Positions 52,861-62,127 are shown, numbered from the stretch's first letter. The stretch: 64,000 nucleotides of DNA from Tepidamorphus gemmatus (GCF_004346195.1 NZ_SMAK01000009.1:62001-126000); one strand, 5' to 3'. Translations and numbers: made by a program. The notes: a model not told the origin generated them from the letters alone.

Positions 52861-53934
52861 TCACCACATGTCGACGAGGCCGAGCTCCTTGCCCTTCTCC
52901 GTATATTTCGCCTCAAGCGCCTTGTACGTCTCGACGATCGCCGCCGTGTCAGCCGCGCCGGCATTGGCCGCGGCCCATTCGGCAAAGAAGTCCGGCGACG
53001 CCTCGATCCACTTCTGCCGCTCCTCGGCAGGAAACGCGATGTACTCCATCCTGCCCGGGCCGGCCTCCCTGGCAAGCGCCTCGCGTTCCTCGATCGCCAG
53101 CTTGGAGGCGCGCTCTGCATAGCGCTGCTCGGCCTCGGCCATCGTCTCGGTCATGATCGACTTGATGTCGTCCGGCAGGGCGTTCCAGAAGTCGCGGTTG
53201 ACAAGCTCGAGCTGGATCGCCTGTCCGAGCCCGGCGGCGATATAGTAGTCTGAAACCTCGTTGTGGCGGATCGGTCGGGTGGTGATGATGTAGTTGGTGG
53301 AGCCGTCGACGACGCCCTTAGACAGCGCCTCGTAGACATCGTTCCACGGAATCGACACCGGCGCCGCGCCGACCGCCGAGAACGCAGCCGCCTGCACGCC
53401 GCGCGCGCGCACCTTGAAGCCGTTGAGTTCGGCGACGGTCTTGATCGGCTGCTTCGCAACGATGCCGGTGCCGCCGGTGGCGATCACGCCGAGAGCACGC
53501 ACGTTGAGCTTGGCGAGTTCCTCGTCGAAGGCCTGGAACTGATCGACCAGCTCGTGGATGGTGTTCATCGCCACATAGGGCGACGGGCTCGTGAACGGCA
53601 GGTTGAACATGTTCCACAGCGGCAGCTGACCGGGATAGGACACCGTGTAGATCTTGCCCATCTCCACCAGTCCGTCACCGATGGCAACCATCACGTCCTG
53701 GTCGCGAACCAGCGAATTGCCGAGATACATCTCGAACTTGACCCGGCCGTCGGTGCGCTTGGTCACCTCCTCGGTGAACCAGATCGTCGCCTCCTGGGTC
53801 GGATCGCTCGCTGCCGACGGCGAGGCATAGCGGACCAGGATGTCCTGGGCGGCAACCGGACCGGCAAGGACGGCGGCGACCGTCGCTGCCGCGATGCCGG
53901 CGGTCAGGGTGCGCAGGGTACATTTCATCTTCAT
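52861..53934 (-). CDS. dctP: TRAP transporter substrate-binding protein (DctP family)
   Basis: A 357-residue periplasmic protein with a Sec signal (TLRTLTAGIAAATVAAVLAG, cleavage near PVAAQD). The ligand-carboxylate region is VAELNGFKVRARGVQAAAFSAVGA; other landmarks are GNSLVRDQDVMVAIGDGLVEM and PWNDVYEALSKGVVDGSTNYI. ATG 53934 and 53928 both follow GGGAGGA; the second has better spacing. It lies 11 bases after dctQ, giving the order dctQ-dctP-dctM. The natural ligand is probably an organic acid, judged from the arginine in the binding strand. Confidence 0.93.
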   Translation of the reverse strand: MKMKCTLRTLTAGIAAATVAAVLAGPVAAQDILVRYASPSAASDPTQEATIWFTEEVTKRTDGRVKFEMYLGNSLVRDQDVMVAIGDGLVEMGKIYTVSYPGQLPLWNMFNLPFTSPSPYVAMNTIHELVDQFQAFDEELAKLNVRALGVIATGGTGIVAKQPIKTVAELNGFKVRARGVQAAAFSAVGAAPVSIPWNDVYEALSKGVVDGSTNYIITTRPIRHNEVSDYYIAAGLGQAIQLELVNRDFWNALPDDIKSIMTETMAEAEQRYAERASKLAIEEREALAREAGPGRMEYIAFPAEERQKWIEASPDFFAEWAAANAGAADTAAIVETYKALEAKYTEKGKELGLVDMW

Positions 53935-53945
53935 TCCTCCCATTA

Positions 53946-54485
53946 TCATTCGTAGGTCTGGGGCTTGTCGGTCGGCGAGACGACCTCTTCATGCGCCCGG
54001 TAGCGGGCGATCGTGAGATCCAGCACGAGCCGGACGATCAGAGCGGCGATGCCGACGACCGCGATGGCACGTGCCGGCCAGGTGACGATCTTGTTGACGC
54101 CGAGATAGGCATCGCCCGTCGCATAGGCCCGGTGCGCGCCAACCCCCATGGCATAGGCGAGCACGCCGAACCCGATCAGCCCGACCAGACAGCCGAACCA
54201 GACGAAGCGGCGGATCACGCGGGCCGGCAGCCGGTCGGTGAATAGCGTCACCTCGACGTGCTGGCGGGTCGCCTGGGTATAGGCGAAGCCGAGAAACACC
54301 ACGGCGACCAGCAGCATCTCGGCGATCGCCTCCATGTCGGGGATCGGCAGGGAAAAGAGGAAGCGTCCCGCGCTGGAAACGACCGTGAGCAGCATCATCC
54401 CGAACAGCGCCACGCCGGCGATATCGGCGAGCAGCCTGTCGAAGGCGATGAAGGGCTCGCGATGCGGGCGGGTCGGTTCGCTCAT
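53946..54485 (-). CDS. dctQ: TRAP transporter small permease subunit (DctQ family)
   Basis: A 179-residue four-helix membrane protein: LLADIAGVALFGMMLLTVVSSAGRF, the conserved acidic second segment IPDMEAIAEMLLVAVVFLGFAYTQATRQHVEVTLF (landmarks only), and later helices ending RLVLDLTIARYRA. It pairs with DctM. ATG 54485 overlaps the hyuB stop (ATGA), which ties the transporter translationally to the hydantoinase/oxoprolinase subunit and shows they act on one substrate route. Confidence 0.9.
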   Translation of the reverse strand: MSEPTRPHREPFIAFDRLLADIAGVALFGMMLLTVVSSAGRFLFSLPIPDMEAIAEMLLVAVVFLGFAYTQATRQHVEVTLFTDRLPARVIRRFVWFGCLVGLIGFGVLAYAMGVGAHRAYATGDAYLGVNKIVTWPARAIAVVGIAALIVRLVLDLTIARYRAHEEVVSPTDKPQTYE

Positions 54486-56275
54486 GCCGGCGCCATTGCC
54501 TGCCGTGTCGCCGCGATCGCGCGCCTGCGCGCCGCCGTGGCCGCCTCGTCGACCCGCCACGTCGCCTCGTCGATGACGACGCCGTAGAGCTGCTCGGCGC
54601 TGGCGCGACTGACATATCCGTCGCGCACGTCAGCCAGCACCCGTTCTGGTTCGCGATCAGTGGGATCGCCGTATCCGCCGCCGCCCGCGGGCCGGATCTC
54701 GACCCGATCACCGGCATTGACCACGACATACGCCCCCTTGCTCGGCACCTCCTCGCGGCGGCCGTCCGGCCGCGTCACGGACGCCTTGAACAGTGCGCCG
54801 TCCAACCCGCCGAACAGACCCTTGGGCGCCACCAGGCCGCGCTCGGCCATCACCGTCAGCGTCGCCTCCTCGAAGCCGACCCGGTAGCGCCGCTCCGAGG
54901 TGAGCCCGCCTCGCCACCGCCCGGCACCGCCGGAGTCCGGGACGAGGTGCCAGCTCTCGACGGTCAGCGGCGTGAGGTTCTCGATCTGCTCCACCGAAGT
55001 GATGCCGGCATTGCCGACCAGCACGCGGATCGCGTTTACCCCGTCGCGCATCGGCCGCGCGCCGTAGCCGCCGCCATGCGGATCGATGTGCTGGACGTGC
55101 TTGCGCCTCAGCGAACGGCAACGCGCCTGGTCCGGATCGGCGCCACTGAAGATGCCGGAGCAGGCCGCATCGTTCGACTGGCCGACGACCCGGTCCGGCA
55201 CGGCCGCGGACAGCGTCCGCAGCAGCATGTCGATGATGCGCGGCGAGGTCTCGGTGACACCGCTGACCACCGAGGCCGGATAGGTGCAGTTGAGCAGCGT
55301 CCCCTCCGGACAGACGATCTCGATCGGCCGGTAGCAGCCCTGGTTGATCGGGATCAGATGGTCGGTGATTGCCTTGACCGTGAACCAGGTCGAATTGCAG
55401 GTCACCGAGAACGGGCAGTTGATGCCGCCGCGCACCTGCTTCGCCGTTCCGGTGTAGTCGAACAGCATGCGGTCGCCGTCGACGGTGATCTTCACCTTCA
55501 CCGGGATCAGATCGGTCGGCCAGTTCGGCGCCTGCACCGGCTCGATGAAGTCGGATCCCTCGTATACCCCGTCCGGGATCTTCTCGATCTCGGCGCGCAT
55601 CAGCCGCTCGGAATAGTCCAGCGTCTCGGCCATGGCATCGGCCAGCGCCTTGGCGCCGAACTTGGCCGCCAGTTCGACGATGCGCTGGTCGCCGACATAG
55701 GTGCCGGCATACTGCGCGTTGATGTCGAGCATCCGGTTGTCGACGTCGCGGGTGTTCTGGACGATCAGCCGGAACAGATCCTCGACCGGCTCGTCATTGC
55801 GGTAGAGCAGCACCGGCGGAATGCGGATACCCTCGGCATGGATGTCCCACGTCACCGCCGTGAAGCTGCCGGGGGCGGTGCCGCCGATATCCACCCAGTG
55901 GCCGCGGGTCATTGTGTAGGCGATGATCTCACCCTCGAAGAACACCGGGCGGGTGAGCTGCACGTCGGGCTGATGGTTGCCGCCACCGAGATAGACGTCG
56001 TTGGAGATGATGACATCGCCCGGCTTCAGGTTCTCCACACCGATCGCCTCGACCGAGGCCTTGGTCGAGATCACCGCCGAGCCCATCATCGTCGGAATGT
56101 CGTTGCCCTGCGCAACGAGCTGCATCTTCGCATCGAAGATCGCCGCCGATGCATCCCCGCCCGAATGGATGATCGGACTGCCGGCGGTGCGCATCATCGC
56201 GACCTTCATCTCGCGCGCGATCGCGTAGAGCCCGCTGCGGATGATCTCGAACGTAACGCGATCCATGCCCTTCAT
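54482..56275 (-). CDS. hyuB: Hydantoinase B/oxoprolinase-family subunit
   Basis: 597 residues. The N-terminus RVTFEIIRSGLYAIAREMKVAMMRTAGSPIIHSGGD and NDVYLGGGNHQPDVQL are typical of HyuB/acetone-carboxylase-alpha-like/5-oxoprolinase C-terminal domains. Later landmarks are CTYPASVVSGVTETSPRI and the end VEIRPAGGGGYGDPTDREPE. With HyuA it would carry out an ATP-dependent ring opening or carboxylation; family members act on hydantoins, 5-oxoproline, N-methylhydantoin, acetone or acetophenone. Overlaps with hyuA (56272-56275) and dctQ (54482-54485) show tight coupling. Confidence 0.9.
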   Translation of the reverse strand: MKGMDRVTFEIIRSGLYAIAREMKVAMMRTAGSPIIHSGGDASAAIFDAKMQLVAQGNDIPTMMGSAVISTKASVEAIGVENLKPGDVIISNDVYLGGGNHQPDVQLTRPVFFEGEIIAYTMTRGHWVDIGGTAPGSFTAVTWDIHAEGIRIPPVLLYRNDEPVEDLFRLIVQNTRDVDNRMLDINAQYAGTYVGDQRIVELAAKFGAKALADAMAETLDYSERLMRAEIEKIPDGVYEGSDFIEPVQAPNWPTDLIPVKVKITVDGDRMLFDYTGTAKQVRGGINCPFSVTCNSTWFTVKAITDHLIPINQGCYRPIEIVCPEGTLLNCTYPASVVSGVTETSPRIIDMLLRTLSAAVPDRVVGQSNDAACSGIFSGADPDQARCRSLRRKHVQHIDPHGGGYGARPMRDGVNAIRVLVGNAGITSVEQIENLTPLTVESWHLVPDSGGAGRWRGGLTSERRYRVGFEEATLTVMAERGLVAPKGLFGGLDGALFKASVTRPDGRREEVPSKGAYVVVNAGDRVEIRPAGGGGYGDPTDREPERVLADVRDGYVSRASAEQLYGVVIDEATWRVDEAATAARRRAIAATRQAMAPA

Positions 56276-58329
56276 GCCCTCCCGATGGAGACGACGATCG
56301 CCGCATCGTCACGCATCTCGAGACTGTCGCCGGCATCGATGGCGATGCGCGAGCTGAGCTCCTCCACCACCAGCGGCCCCTCAATCCGGTCGCCTGCCCG
56401 CAGGTCCTCGCGCCGATACCGCGGCATCTCCACCCAGCCCCGGGGAAGGCGGATGCGGGCGGTCCCGACCGGCTCGAGCGCCTCGCCGTTGCGCTTGCGG
56501 GGGCCGGCTGCGCCGAACCGGCCGACCTTGCCGATTGCCCGGATTCGCAGGTTGACCAGCCGGACAGGACGCCCCTTGACGTCGAAGTTCCAGTGGCGGC
56601 GGTGCTCGCGGATGAAGTTCTGCCCGATGGCATCGACCGCCGCCCGATCCATCTGCCCGTCGGGGATTTCCACCAGCATCGTGTCGCCCTGACCGAGATA
56701 ACAGCAATCGGCGCGCCGCTCGATCACGACGTCCTGCTCGGCGATACCCGCCTCGCGCAGCCGCGCCCGGCCGAGCCGCTCGAGATCGGCAATGCGGGCG
56801 GCGAGCATCTCGGGCTCCACCTCCTCGACGTTCTGCACGATGGACGCCTGGAAATCGTGGATAACGTCGGAGACCAGCATTCCGAAGGCGCTGAATACCC
56901 CCGGCATCGGCGGCAGCACCACGGTCGGGATTTCCAGCTCGCGCGCCAGATCGACCGCATGCACCGGTCCGGCACCGCCATAGGGGATGTAGACGAAGTC
57001 GCGCGGATCGTAGCCGCGCTCTACCGAGACGAGGCGCATCGCCTGCGCCATCAGGGCGTTGGCGACCTGGCGGACCGACAGTGCAGCGTCCTCGACGCTG
57101 ACGCCGAGCGGCCCGGACAGATGGGTTTCGATCGCCGTGCGGGCGGCCGCGACGTCGAGCTTGAATTCGCCGCCCATGAAGCTGCCAGGATCTACATGGC
57201 CGAGGACGAGATTGCAGTCGGTGACGGTCGGTCGGGTGCCGCCACGGCCATAGCATGCCGGCCCGGGTTCGGCGCCTGCACTCTCTGGCCCGATGCGGAT
57301 GCCCCCTGCCCCGTCGATCCACGCGATCGAGCCGCCGCCGGCGCCGATCGAGATGATGTCGATGTTGGGGCAGCGGATCGTGTAGGTGTTCAGCATGGTC
57401 GAGTTGCGCATCTCCGGACGCGCGTCACGGACCAGGGAAACGTCGAAGCTCGTCCCGCCCATGTCGCCGGCGATCGCATTGGCGATCCCCATGCGTTCAC
57501 ACAGCCTGGCAACCGCCGTCACGCCCCCAGCCGGACCCGAGGCGAGCAGCGTCACCGGCCGTTCGTTGATCGCCTCCGGCGGCGTCAGACCACCATTCGA
57601 CTGCATGAAGAAGATGTCGGCCGCAATGCCGAGCTCGCGCGCCTTGCGGGTGAAGGTGGTCGCGTACTGGCCGCAGCGCGGCCCGAGCATCGCGTTGACC
57701 ACCGTCGTGCAGGTGCGCTCGTACTCCATGATCTCCGGATTGACCTCGATCGAGCCGGTCACGAAGATATCGTTTACCTGCGCGCGGATGCGGTTCAGCG
57801 CCTGACGCTCGTGGCATTCGTTCACCGGTGAATTGATGAAGCACACCGCCAGCGCCTCGACACCGTCGCGCTTCAGGCCCTCGAGGCAGTCGTCGAGCTC
57901 GGCCTCGTCGAGTGCCGTCTCGACCGACCCGTCATAGGCGATGCGCTCGCTCACCTCGCGACGCAGGTAGCGGGGGACGAGCTCGCGCGGCGCCTCGAAG
58001 AACAGGTCGTAGAGATCGGCGCGATCATGCCGCCAGCCGCGGCGCAGCTCCAGGATGTCGCGGAAGCCGCGCGTGGTGATCAGGCCGGTCCTGGCGCCCT
58101 TGCCCTCGATGACCATGTTGGTGGCGATCGTCGTGCCGTGTCCGACGAAATCCACCGCGCCCGGTGTCGACTTGCTCAGCGCGATGATCGCCTTGAGACC
58201 GTTCAACGCGCCGACCGTCGGATCCTGCGGAGTCGTCGGCACCTTGGTCGACCACACGGCACCACTGGCATCGTCGAACATGACGACGTCCGTGAACGTT
58301 CCGCCCACATCGATGCCGACCCGCCGCAT
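56272..58329 (-). CDS. hyuA: Hydantoinase A/oxoprolinase-family subunit (ATPase)
   Basis: A 685-residue protein of the actin-like ATPase fold: RVGIDVGGTFTDVVMFD (phosphate 1), FVGHGTTIATNMVIEGKGARTGLITTRGF, GDMGGTSFDVSLV (phosphate 2), DIISIGAGGGSIAWID and GPACYGRGGTRPTVTDCNLVLG. It couples ATP use to activation of a cyclic amide or ketone together with HyuB. ATG 58329 is chosen because the fold starts at once; the frame is open to 58365. It is the first gene of the long operon, with a LacI-type palindrome 91 bases upstream. Confidence 0.93.
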   Translation of the reverse strand: MRRVGIDVGGTFTDVVMFDDASGAVWSTKVPTTPQDPTVGALNGLKAIIALSKSTPGAVDFVGHGTTIATNMVIEGKGARTGLITTRGFRDILELRRGWRHDRADLYDLFFEAPRELVPRYLRREVSERIAYDGSVETALDEAELDDCLEGLKRDGVEALAVCFINSPVNECHERQALNRIRAQVNDIFVTGSIEVNPEIMEYERTCTTVVNAMLGPRCGQYATTFTRKARELGIAADIFFMQSNGGLTPPEAINERPVTLLASGPAGGVTAVARLCERMGIANAIAGDMGGTSFDVSLVRDARPEMRNSTMLNTYTIRCPNIDIISIGAGGGSIAWIDGAGGIRIGPESAGAEPGPACYGRGGTRPTVTDCNLVLGHVDPGSFMGGEFKLDVAAARTAIETHLSGPLGVSVEDAALSVRQVANALMAQAMRLVSVERGYDPRDFVYIPYGGAGPVHAVDLARELEIPTVVLPPMPGVFSAFGMLVSDVIHDFQASIVQNVEEVEPEMLAARIADLERLGRARLREAGIAEQDVVIERRADCCYLGQGDTMLVEIPDGQMDRAAVDAIGQNFIREHRRHWNFDVKGRPVRLVNLRIRAIGKVGRFGAAGPRKRNGEALEPVGTARIRLPRGWVEMPRYRREDLRAGDRIEGPLVVEELSSRIAIDAGDSLEMRDDAAIVVSIGRA

Positions 58330-58419
58330 GCGCTCTCCCGCCCGCTTCCCGGTGTTTGCCACCAACCGGAAACAGTCGGCGGCAGCCCTGCCATCGCACA
58401 GCCCTGCGCGGGCTCTTCA

Positions 58420-58433
58420 ATGAAACGTTTCAT
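58420..58433. promoter_or_regulatory. LacI-family operator upstream of hyuA
   Basis: ATGAAACGTTTCAT is a perfect 14-bp palindrome with the central CG of LacI/PurR-type operators. It lies in the 147-base gap between the hyuA start and the acyl-CoA ligase stop. The LacI gene in the same operon is the obvious candidate binder, giving autoregulation. Confidence 0.7.
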
Positions 58434-58476
58434 ACCGTATCGCCAGCTCGGACCCGCTGTCAACAGTCCGGGCGGC

Positions 58477-60051
58477 TCAGTCGGTCGAATCTTCGACCTC
58501 ACGCGCCTCCAGCCGCGGATATCGTCCATCGATCAGGCGATAGCGGTCGAGGATCGCATCGCGAACACGCGACCGCGCGATCTTGCCCATCGGATTGCGC
58601 GGGATTGCCGGGACAGCTGCGAGGATCCGGGGGCGCTTGAACCTGGTCATGGCCTCGATGGCCGGCGCAAGCGCCTCCTCCCAGCCGGCCGGGGCCCCGG
58701 CCACGGCCGCCGCGATCACCTCTCCCCAGTAGCTCGACGGCAGCCCGACGACGACGATCTCGCCACCTGGCAGCGCCGGGCGCAGCTGCGCCTCGATCTC
58801 CTCGGGCGTGACCCGGTAGCCGCCCGTCTTGATCACATCCGCCTCGCGCCCGACGAGATGCAGTCGCCCCTCGGCGTCGACGAAGCCGAGGTCGCCGGTT
58901 CGGTGAAATTCCCCGGGCGCCTGCTCGCGCACGCCCTCCTCGGTGAGCGTGGCGATGAGCATGTGCTGGGCGCGGATCAGCACCGGCCCGACTCGCGGCT
59001 GGTCGGGCGGAGCTTCGCCCGTCGGGGACTCCGGCACAGGCGCCTCCTCAATCCCGATGGCCACCTCGACACCGCTCGCCGGCCAGCCCACGCAGATGCT
59101 CGACCGCGACCGCGGATCATCGTACCAGCGGTCGGTCTCGGCTGGCGTCAGCACGGTGATCGGATTGAACACCTCGGTCTTGCCGAAGGTGACGCGGACC
59201 ACCGGACCGAAGATCGCCCGCGCCCTTGCATAGAGTTCCGTCGACAGCGGCGCCGTACCGGTGAAGATCGTGGCGATCCCGGCAATTTCCTCGCCTTCCA
59301 CGATCTCGACGAGTCTCGACAGCACGGTCGGCGGCGCAAAGATCTGGTCGACATCACCGGCGCGCAGCACGCGGCCGACAGTATCGGGCTCGACCCCGCC
59401 CAGCAGCAGCACCGACCCACCGCCATCCAGGAATGCCTGGGTCAGCAGACTCGCGCCATGCGCATAGGGCGTCATCAGCAGGATGCGTCGGCCCGGCGCC
59501 GCCGCCACCGGCATGGTGGCGCGCTGCAGGATGTTGGCGATCCAGCGGCCGCCATGCGAATGCACGATCCCCTTTGGCCTGCCAGTCGTGCCGGAGGTGA
59601 ACATGATCCGCCCCCATGTGCCGGGATCGACGCGGATGTCCGGCAGGCTTTCGAAGGCCGCCGGCGCAATGTCCTCGACGATGATCGTCTCGGTCCCGGC
59701 ACCGGCGAATCCGGTGTCCAGCGCGGACGACGTCAACAGCAGCCGGGCGCCGACCAGCGTCAGGCAATGCCGTGCCTCGGCTGCGGCGAAGGCCGGATTG
59801 ATTGGCGCCTCCGCCGCCCCCACGAGCGCGGCAGCAAGGCTGGCGGCGACCGCCTCGCGGCCGTTCGGCAGCATCGTCGCCACCGGTTCGCCCGGCGCGA
59901 CGTCGCACGCCAGAAGCCGGGCCGCCATGCCCGCAGCGGCAGCGTAGAGATCCGCATATGTCACATCGCCACGCGCGTCGGACACCGCCACCCGGCCGGC
60001 GTGCTGGCGGACAAGGGGTAGCCACTCGGATTTCCACGATATCGGCTTCAT
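58477..60051 (-). CDS. Acyl-CoA ligase (ANL superfamily, AMP-forming)
   Basis: A 524-residue adenylate-forming ligase: P-loop MFTSGTTGRPKGIVHSHGG, FGKTEVFNPITVL in place of the YGxTE motif, GDLGFVDAEGRLHLVGREADVIKTGGYRVTPEEIE and the C-terminal lysine region AIPRNPMGKIARSRVRD. It would activate a carboxylic acid as its CoA thioester. It is transcribed divergently from the CoA transferase, with a LacI-type operator between, and its stop is followed by the hyuA promoter. The substrate is unknown; sequence outside core motifs does not match matB at 13614. Confidence 0.88.
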   Translation of the reverse strand: MKPISWKSEWLPLVRQHAGRVAVSDARGDVTYADLYAAAAGMAARLLACDVAPGEPVATMLPNGREAVAASLAAALVGAAEAPINPAFAAAEARHCLTLVGARLLLTSSALDTGFAGAGTETIIVEDIAPAAFESLPDIRVDPGTWGRIMFTSGTTGRPKGIVHSHGGRWIANILQRATMPVAAAPGRRILLMTPYAHGASLLTQAFLDGGGSVLLLGGVEPDTVGRVLRAGDVDQIFAPPTVLSRLVEIVEGEEIAGIATIFTGTAPLSTELYARARAIFGPVVRVTFGKTEVFNPITVLTPAETDRWYDDPRSRSSICVGWPASGVEVAIGIEEAPVPESPTGEAPPDQPRVGPVLIRAQHMLIATLTEEGVREQAPGEFHRTGDLGFVDAEGRLHLVGREADVIKTGGYRVTPEEIEAQLRPALPGGEIVVVGLPSSYWGEVIAAAVAGAPAGWEEALAPAIEAMTRFKRPRILAAVPAIPRNPMGKIARSRVRDAILDRYRLIDGRYPRLEAREVEDSTD

Positions 60052-60110
60052 GGTCCTCCCGGCGGGTGGCTGGCGCGGCTCGCGCCACCGGCAGATGCCG
60101 GCGTGACTTG

Positions 60111-60124
60111 ATGAAACGTTATAT
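60111..60124. promoter_or_regulatory. Second LacI-type operator, between acyl-CoA ligase and CoA transferase
   Basis: ATGAAACGTTATAT matches the hyuA operator at 12 of 14 positions, keeping the full left half and the central CG. It lies 60 bases from the ligase ATG and 52 bases before the CoA-transferase ATG, so it could control both divergent units. Confidence 0.6.
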
Positions 60125-60175
60125 TGACGAGACGGACGTTGCCACATTACCGTCTTCACGACAAGCAAGAGGTGG

Positions 60176-61336
60176 ATGATGACTCATCGCAGACCCCTCG
60201 ACGGCATCGTCGTCGTCGAGCTCGGCCACAGCGTCGCGGCGCCCTATGCCGGACTGATCCTGGCCGATCTCGGGGCGCGCGTCATCAAGGTCGAGAATCC
60301 GGATGGCGGCGACTACGCCCGCGGCTGGGGGCCACCGTTCTGGGGCGATACCTCGTCGTCCTTCGCAGCGCTCAATCGCGGCAAGGAAGGGATCACCGTC
60401 AACTATGCAGACCCCGGGGACGCCGCCTTCCTTCGTGGTCTGATCGTCGACGAGGCCGATGCGGTCATCCAGAACCTGCGCCCCGGCATCCTCGAGCGGT
60501 TCGGCCTCACGGCGGAGTCCCTGCGCGCCGAGAAGCCGTCGCTGATCTGGTGCGACATCGGCGCCTTCGGCGCGACCGGTCCGCTCGCCCGCAAGCCTGG
60601 CTACGACCCGCTTGTGCAGGCCTCCACCGGCATCATGAGCGTGACCGGCGAGGGCGATCGCCCGCCGGTGCGGGTCGGCGTGTCACTGGTCGACATGGGA
60701 TCGGGCATGTGGGCCGTGATCGGGCTGCTGTCGAGCCTGATCGCCCGTGCCCAGACCGGCGAGGGAACCCAAGTCTCGACGTCGCTCTACGAGACCGGGC
60801 TAGCCTGGATGACGATTCCGCTCGCCGGCTACGAGGCGGCGGGCGACGTGCGCAAGCCCTACGGGTCCGGCGTCGCCGAGATCGTGCCGTACCAGGCCTA
60901 TCGCACCGCCGACGGCTGGCTGATGATCGCGGCCGGCAACGACAATCTGTTCCGCAAGCTCTGCGCGGCGCTCGGCCTCGAACATCTCGCCACCGATCCC
61001 GCCTTTGCCACCAACGCCGCCCGCGTCACCAACCGGAACCGACTGCTGCCAATCATCGAGGAGGCGGTTTCGCACTGGCAACCTGACGAGCTCGCCGCCC
61101 GCCTCGACGAGCTCGGCGTGCCGAATTCGCCACTGCTCACCGTGGATCAGGTCGCCCGCCATCCGCAGACAGCCGCGCTCGGGATGTCGGTCGACAGCGG
61201 CGGCCTCAAGCTCATGGGCGTGCCGCTCGCCTTTGACGGCGTGCGTCCGCGCATCGCATCGCCCGCCCCGAAGCTCGGCGAGCACGATGCCCACCTGAAG
61301 AAGATGCCGAGGAAGCGCCTTGCAGACCAGCTTTGA
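60176..61336 (+). CDS. Class III (CaiB/BaiF-family) CoA transferase
   Basis: A 386-residue CoA transferase: LDGIVVVELGHSVAAPYAGLILADLGARVIKVENP at the N-terminus (landmark), NLRPGILERFGL, and the catalytic Asp in RVGVSLVDMGSGMWAVIGLL near residue 176. It moves CoA between carboxylic acids, often from succinyl- or acetyl-CoA; the family includes succinate-hydroxymethylglutarate CoA transferase. ATG 60176 or 60179 follow AGAGG. Its 3' end overlaps the next gene by 17 bases. The position next to an HMG-CoA lyase-type gene suggests a glutarate-like substrate. Confidence 0.9.
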   Translation: MMTHRRPLDGIVVVELGHSVAAPYAGLILADLGARVIKVENPDGGDYARGWGPPFWGDTSSSFAALNRGKEGITVNYADPGDAAFLRGLIVDEADAVIQNLRPGILERFGLTAESLRAEKPSLIWCDIGAFGATGPLARKPGYDPLVQASTGIMSVTGEGDRPPVRVGVSLVDMGSGMWAVIGLLSSLIARAQTGEGTQVSTSLYETGLAWMTIPLAGYEAAGDVRKPYGSGVAEIVPYQAYRTADGWLMIAAGNDNLFRKLCAALGLEHLATDPAFATNAARVTNRNRLLPIIEEAVSHWQPDELAARLDELGVPNSPLLTVDQVARHPQTAALGMSVDSGGLKLMGVPLAFDGVRPRIASPAPKLGEHDAHLKKMPRKRLADQL

Positions 61337-62114
61337 GACGATTTCGACCGAGCGGTTGTCGCCGCATGTGATGGTCATCACACTTGACCGGCCGCACGCT
61401 GCCAATGCCATGAACACGCAGATGGGCCTCGATCTGATGGCGCTGTTCGAGACGTTCCTGATCGACCATCAGGATCTGCGCTGCCTCGTCCTCACCGGAC
61501 GTGGCGACAAGGCGTTCTGCGCCGGCGGCGACCTGAAGGAGCGCCGCGGCATGTCGGACGAGACATGGGCCGCCCAGCACGCGATCTTCGAGCGCATGGT
61601 GCGCGCCGTCATCGGCTGTCCGCTGCCCGTCATCTGCGCCGTCAACGGGGCGGCTTATGGCGGCGGCTGCGAGATCGCGGCGGCCTGCGATTTCGTCTAT
61701 GCCTCGACCAACGCCCGTTTCGCCCTGACCGAGGTGACGCTCGGCATCATGCCGGGCGCCGGCGGCACCCAGAACCTTGCCCGCGCCGTCGGTGCCCGCC
61801 GCGCCAAGGAGATCATTCTGACCGGCCTGCCGTTCACGGCGGCAGAGGCCGAGGCCTGGGGGCTGGTCAACCGGGTGTGCGAGCCGGCCGAGCTGCTGCC
61901 CGCAGCGCTCGCGACCGCAGACCGCATCGCCGCCAACGCGCCGATCTCGGTACGCCAGGCAAAGCAGGCAATCCAGCGCGGCCTCGACATGTCGATCTGG
62001 GACGGCCTCGCCTTCGAGATCGAGGCCTACAACCGGATGGTCCCGACCGAGGACCGCCGCGAGGGCGTCAACGCGTTCAACGAGAAGCGCAAGCCGGCCT
62101 TCAGGGGCCGCTAG
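61320..62114 (+). CDS. Enoyl-CoA hydratase/isomerase-family protein (second paralogue, TTG start)
   Basis: A 264-residue crotonase: VMVITLDRPHAANAMNTQM, AFCAGGDLKERRGMSDE, AVNGAAYGGGCEIAAACDF and TEVTLGIMPGAGGTQNLARAVG with both catalytic Glu sites. It begins at TTG 61320, with GAGGA 6-7 bases upstream, inside the CoA-transferase 3' end. It is closely similar to the crotonase at 49530. Next to an HMG-CoA lyase-type enzyme, hydration of a methylglutaconyl-CoA-like substrate is the most economical idea, though not proven. Confidence 0.9.
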   Translation: MQTSFETISTERLSPHVMVITLDRPHAANAMNTQMGLDLMALFETFLIDHQDLRCLVLTGRGDKAFCAGGDLKERRGMSDETWAAQHAIFERMVRAVIGCPLPVICAVNGAAYGGGCEIAAACDFVYASTNARFALTEVTLGIMPGAGGTQNLARAVGARRAKEIILTGLPFTAAEAEAWGLVNRVCEPAELLPAALATADRIAANAPISVRQAKQAIQRGLDMSIWDGLAFEIEAYNRMVPTEDRREGVNAFNEKRKPAFRGR

Positions 62115-62127
62115 GAGGATCGCCGCC

